DNA of 8,360 nt from assembly GCA_020438525.1 (NCBI GenBank), contig JAGQUL010000330.1:1-8360 (forward strand), written 5' to 3'. Position numbers and translations under genes: made by a program. Shown in pieces: positions 5,962 through 8,360 of this stretch. The notes beneath the pieces were generated by a model. It had not been told where the DNA came from and made no database searches. It saw only the letters and a list, made by a program, of their open reading frames with translations. Within the stretch, counting starts at the first letter, position 1; each line of letters begins with the position of its first letter. Source of the DNA: Thermoleophilia bacterium. GTDB taxonomy: Bacteria; Actinomycetota; Thermoleophilia; Gaiellales; SKUG01.

Positions 5962-7674
5962 TCAGGGTGCGTCGGGTGCGAGCACGTCGAACTGGATCGG
6001 TGCGACGTAGGTGCCGGGGGTTGCGAAGTCGGGTGCGCGCAGGCCGAAGCGCAGCGATGCGGTGGCGGTGCCGGGGGTGGTGCGGCGTGCGACCTTCGAG
6101 CCGGCGGTGGAGGCATCGGCCACGATCGGCATCCAGGTGTCGCCGTTCGTCGCGAGGCAGTCCGCCCCGCCGTCGACCGCCCACGTCGTGCCGTCGGTGC
6201 CGCCACCGCCGCCCACGCTGCGCAGGCACGCGCCGAACCCGCCACCCGCGCTCGACCAGTCCGCGGTGCCGCTCGCATAGTCGGGGATCGTCTGCGTCTC
6301 GAAGCGGTAGATCGTCTGGTCGGCGAGCGCCACCAGCCGCCCGTCCCGGTCCATCATCAGCTTGCCGCGATACTGGTAGTCGGTCGTGGCCGACGGCTGC
6401 GTCCAGGTGCCGCTCGTGCCGAACGACGTGTCGAACGTGCCGTCTGCGTCGACGTGGCGAATGCTGATCTTGTTGGTGCTGTCGTCGAAGCTGAGCACGT
6501 AGGCGCTGCCGTCGGCTGCCGCGGCGATGCCCGACCCGTAGTCGTCTGCGCCCGGCGCGACGTCGTACTCGAGCCGGCCGGCCGTGCCGAAGCCGTTCAC
6601 CCAGTCGCCGGCATCCACGTCGAGCAGCCCGACGAGCGTGTCGATGTCGGACGGCTCGGTGCTTGCGACGATCCAGGCACGGTCCCGCGCTGCGTCGTAG
6701 GAGACCTGCATCGGATCGTCGAGGAACTCGTCCACGGCGAGGTGCGCGTAGAGCGTTCGCCATCCCGAGGCGCCCCAGCTGGTGTCGATCGCCCCGTCCG
6801 GCGTGAGCTTCACCACGAACACGTCGAACCCGAACGCCTCGTACACGATCCCGCTCACCAGGATCGAGTCGTCGGGCAGCACCGTCACGTCGTGCGGCTT
6901 GGTCTCGCTCGACCCGGCGAGCTGGTCGAGCTTGAGGAATCCACCGGTGCCGAACGACGTGTCGATGTCGCCCGAATCGGTGAATCGGTAGACCTTGCCC
7001 CAGCCGTCGGTCTCGTCGTAGCCGGCGGCCACGATGCCGCCGTCGGACTGGATGTCGACGCCCTTGAAGTCCTGCTCGTTCGGGCCGGCCGCGGCGACCG
7101 TCCAGCCGGGCGTGCCAGCGGCGTTGAACGTCGTGTCGAGGCTGCCGTCGCTGTTGAGGCGCATCACCGTGAAGTCGGGGTTGCCCACGCCGGAGTGGCC
7201 GGCCAGCACGATCTTGCCGGCCGCGTCGATCGCCACGTCGTACGGCATCGAGTCGCCACTGCCGGTGATCGGTCGATAGGCGTTCCAGCTGGTGCTGCCC
7301 GACTCGGTGATGCGCGATGCGCCGAACTCCCAGCCCGAGCCGCCGTTCTGCTCGCCGATGCCGACGAACCCGCCGCCGGGATACGGGGCGAGCTCGAACC
7401 CGTCCGGCGCGATCGTGGTGCTGCCGGTCGTGTTGAACGACAGGTCGAGCGTGCCGGTCGGCAGCCCGTGCATCGCCGCGACGTGGCCACCGTCGGTCTG
7501 GGACAGGCGCAGCTGGGAGGTGTCGTTGGACGAGCCGAAGGTGACGGTGCAGTCGCTGCTGGTCACGGTGGAGGATCCCGGCAGCACGTTGCCGAAGCTG
7601 GTCACGCCGGGGGTGTCGGGTGTGCAGGCGGTGATGTCGAGCTGGGTGGCGCTCGGCACGGTCATCGTCACCAC
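5962..7674 (-). CDS. Secreted delta-60-repeat beta-propeller protein (signal peptide out of frame)
   Basis: The open frame gives 570 residues from a GTG at 7674. Six copies of the delta-60 signature (LD-SFG-G) occur at 74-85, 177-187, 235-245, 294-304, 356-366 (degenerate, GDWVNGFGTAG) and 412-422, about 50-100 residues apart, as expected for propeller blades. Between them are strand-rich segments such as KIVLAGHSG and SILVSGIV. Residues 1-65 and 463-570 flank the propeller, look beta-rich and contain the only four cysteines (C17, C42, C483, C506). The C-terminus reads TPGTYVAPIQFDVLAP. The N-terminus starts inside what should be a mature secreted protein. A fitting signal peptide lies immediately upstream in another frame (7700-7777), and removing one base near 7698-7701 would join them into 604 residues. 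The protein is probably extracellular or surface-attached; ligand and role are unknown. Such repeats are common in Gram-positive and delta-proteobacterial exported proteins. Confidence 0.8.
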   Translation of the reverse strand: MVTMTVPSATQLDITACTPDTPGVTSFGNVLPGSSTVTSSDCTVTFGSSNDTSQLRLSQTDGGHVAAMHGLPTGTLDLSFNTTGSTTIAPDGFELAPYPGGGFVGIGEQNGGSGWEFGASRITESGSTSWNAYRPITGSGDSMPYDVAIDAAGKIVLAGHSGVGNPDFTVMRLNSDGSLDTTFNAAGTPGWTVAAAGPNEQDFKGVDIQSDGGIVAAGYDETDGWGKVYRFTDSGDIDTSFGTGGFLKLDQLAGSSETKPHDVTVLPDDSILVSGIVYEAFGFDVFVVKLTPDGAIDTSWGASGWRTLYAHLAVDEFLDDPMQVSYDAARDRAWIVASTEPSDIDTLVGLLDVDAGDWVNGFGTAGRLEYDVAPGADDYGSGIAAAADGSAYVLSFDDSTNKISIRHVDADGTFDTSFGTSGTWTQPSATTDYQYRGKLMMDRDGRLVALADQTIYRFETQTIPDYASGTADWSSAGGGFGACLRSVGGGGGTDGTTWAVDGGADCLATNGDTWMPIVADASTAGSKVARRTTPGTATASLRFGLRAPDFATPGTYVAPIQFDVLAPDAP

Positions 7675-7699
7675 GGTGGTCGACGACGCAGCGCCCGCC

Positions 7700-7777
7700 C
7701 CGCCCTGCCGCGAGCATCGCCGCAGCGCGCAGCGCTCGACGCGCGCGCGATCCGGTCGGTGGCAGCAGTCGACTCAT
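7700..7777 (-). pseudogene. Out-of-frame signal peptide of the delta-60 gene
   Basis: From the ATG at 7777 the minus strand encodes MSRLLPPTGSRARRALRAAA and then MLAAG, a basic n-region followed by an Ala/Leu core. It then enters a run of G and GGC codons (minus-strand GGGCGGGGCGGG) and continues in a frame with no secreted-protein character. Dropping one base in the G-run continues as GAGAASSTTVVTMTV, joining the 5962-7674 frame with a plausible Ala-x-Ala cleavage site. This is either a sequencing or assembly error in a G-run or a real frameshift. The hydrophobic core is modest and there is only a weak GAAG upstream. Confidence 0.6.
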
Positions 7778-7866
7778 CAGGGCTTCATCGGCCGAACCGG
7801 ACCGGCGCTTGACCGCGCGCGCACGTGTCGGGCGCACGAGTCGCGCGTGGGATAGGCCATGTGGCT

Positions 7867-7877
7867 TGCCATTGGCA
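7867..7877. promoter_or_regulatory. Inverted repeat upstream of the synthetase -10
   Basis: TGCCA and TGGCA flank a single T, ending one base before the TAGGAT element. The position, just upstream of a promoter -10, suits a small operator. The arms are only 5 bp, so chance is possible. The rest of the divergent gap (7778-7866) holds a TTGACC at 7809-7814 without a matching -10, and nothing else I can name. Confidence 0.25.
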
Positions 7878-7878
7878 G

Positions 7879-7884
7879 TAGGAT
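7879..7884 (+). promoter_or_regulatory. Candidate -10 element of a leaderless promoter for the synthetase gene
   Basis: TAGGAT fits TAnnnT and ends 7 bases before the ATG at 7892. A GAAGG lies only one base from the ATG, too close to serve as a normal Shine-Dalgarno sequence, which favours a leaderless mRNA. No good -35 is seen. Confidence 0.4.
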
Positions 7885-7891
7885 CGAAGGC

Positions 7892-8360
7892 ATGGATGTT
7901 CCCGAGATGATCGCGCCAGCAGCCGGCTTCGCGTGGAAGCCCGACGCCGCCACCGTGCAGCACTCGAACCTGTTCGGGTTCCTCAAGCGCCACAAGCTGC
8001 GCGATCCCGACGAGCTGCTCGAGCGTTCCCAGTCGGATCCGGAGTGGTTCTGGGATGCGATGGTGCGCGAGCTCGGCATCGAATTCTCGACGCCCTACTC
8101 GAAGGTGCTCGACGACTCGGAGCCCGAGTTCGCGACGTGGTTCGTGGGCGGGAAGCTGAACCTCGCCAACGACTGCGTGTTCAAGCACGCCCGCGGTCGG
8201 CTCGCGACGCATCCGGCGATCATCTGGGAGGGCGAGGACGAAGGCCAGCGACGCCTCACCTACGCCGACCTCAAGCGCGACGTGGCGATGCTCGCCGACG
8301 CGCTCGCCGGGATGGGCATCGGTCCGGGCGACGCAGTCGGGATCTACCTGCCGATGGTGC
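7892..8360 (+). CDS. Acetyl-CoA synthetase-like AMP-forming ligase, N-terminal part (cut by window edge)
   Basis: The frame is open from the ATG at 7892 to the window edge, 156 residues. Residues 50-100 match the N-terminal domain of acetyl-/propionyl-CoA synthetases: a WFWDAMVRELG segment, a vLDdsep linker, then WFVGGKLNLANDCVFKHA, equivalent to the family's kWF-GG-lN---n--drH signature. Next comes an ATP-pocket approach region (AIIWEGEDEGQRRLTYADL) and the ANL-superfamily stretch ALAGMGIGPGDAVGIYLPMV, which begins the large adenylation domain. The P-loop, adenylate-binding core and catalytic Lys lie beyond the window, so substrate choice (acetate, propionate or another short acyl group) is open. 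The enzyme would activate the acid as an acyl-AMP and transfer it to CoA in the cytoplasm. It is divergent from the delta-60 gene, sharing a gap of about 114 bases. Confidence 0.88.
   Translation, partial: MDVPEMIAPAAGFAWKPDAATVQHSNLFGFLKRHKLRDPDELLERSQSDPEWFWDAMVRELGIEFSTPYSKVLDDSEPEFATWFVGGKLNLANDCVFKHARGRLATHPAIIWEGEDEGQRRLTYADLKRDVAMLADALAGMGIGPGDAVGIYLPMV

Noticed and set aside
3704..6010. Long plus-strand Arg/Leu-rich frame
   Set aside because: It is a shadow of the minus-strand hypothetical and otsB genes, with highly biased Arg/His composition typical of antisense GC-rich frames.
5818..7812. Long plus-strand frame opposite the delta-60 gene
   Set aside because: It is rich in Arg, Val, Gly and Ala with no motif, and mirrors the real gene's codon structure.
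5087..8212. Single very long minus-strand frame covering otsB and everything upstream to the right edge
   Set aside because: Only its last part matches a protein family (OtsB). The middle is an Arg/His-rich shadow of the delta-60 gene, although its segment at 7700-7777 does hold the displaced signal peptide.
1..8360. Search for a CRISPR array, tRNA or rRNA genes, insertion sequences, or defence and phage genes
   Set aside because: No regularly spaced repeats, cloverleaf-like sequence, transposase or integrase motifs, or toxin-antitoxin-like pairs were seen. The window reads as ordinary chromosomal sequence.

Overview
The window is very GC-rich, with G or C at nearly every third codon position. 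It carries a chromosomal mix of housekeeping and hypothetical genes, and no mobile element, RNA gene or CRISPR array was seen. A PHP-type PolX, a secreted protein with delta-60 (LD-SFG-G) repeats and candidate leaderless TAnnnT promoters just before start codons suggest a high-GC actinobacterium. A member of the Thermoleophilia/Solirubrobacterales is my best guess, by inference only.

Layout. Positions 1-230 (minus) hold the N-terminus of an unrecognised Gly/Ala-rich protein cut by the window edge. Divergent from it, 346-2088 (plus) encodes a PolX-like protein with an intact PHP nuclease domain but an eroded polymerase active site. After a 211-base gap with an extended -10 promoter, a palindrome, two hairpins and a possible leader peptide, 2300-3511 (plus) encodes a DEAD-box RNA helicase. 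At 3571-3774 (plus) follows a 67-residue cold-shock protein, so helicase and RNA chaperone form a cold-adaptation pair. A strong hairpin at 3807-3844 closes this rightward block.

The next three genes are on the minus strand and converge on that hairpin: an unrecognised helical protein (3851-4939), trehalose-6-phosphatase OtsB (5087-5914) and a secreted delta-60-repeat propeller protein (5962-7674). The signal peptide of the last lies one reading frame away, at 7700-7777. Two tandem hairpins separate otsB from the hypothetical gene. At the right edge, 7892-8360 (plus) is the N-terminal part of an acetyl-CoA-synthetase-like enzyme, divergent from the delta-60 gene.

No stretch over 300 bases lacks a gene. 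The observations most worth following are the PolX with a probably dead polymerase domain, the frameshifted signal peptide, the structured leaders of the helicase and csp genes, and the recurrent leaderless promoter pattern. I see no convincing new multi-gene defence or mobile system.
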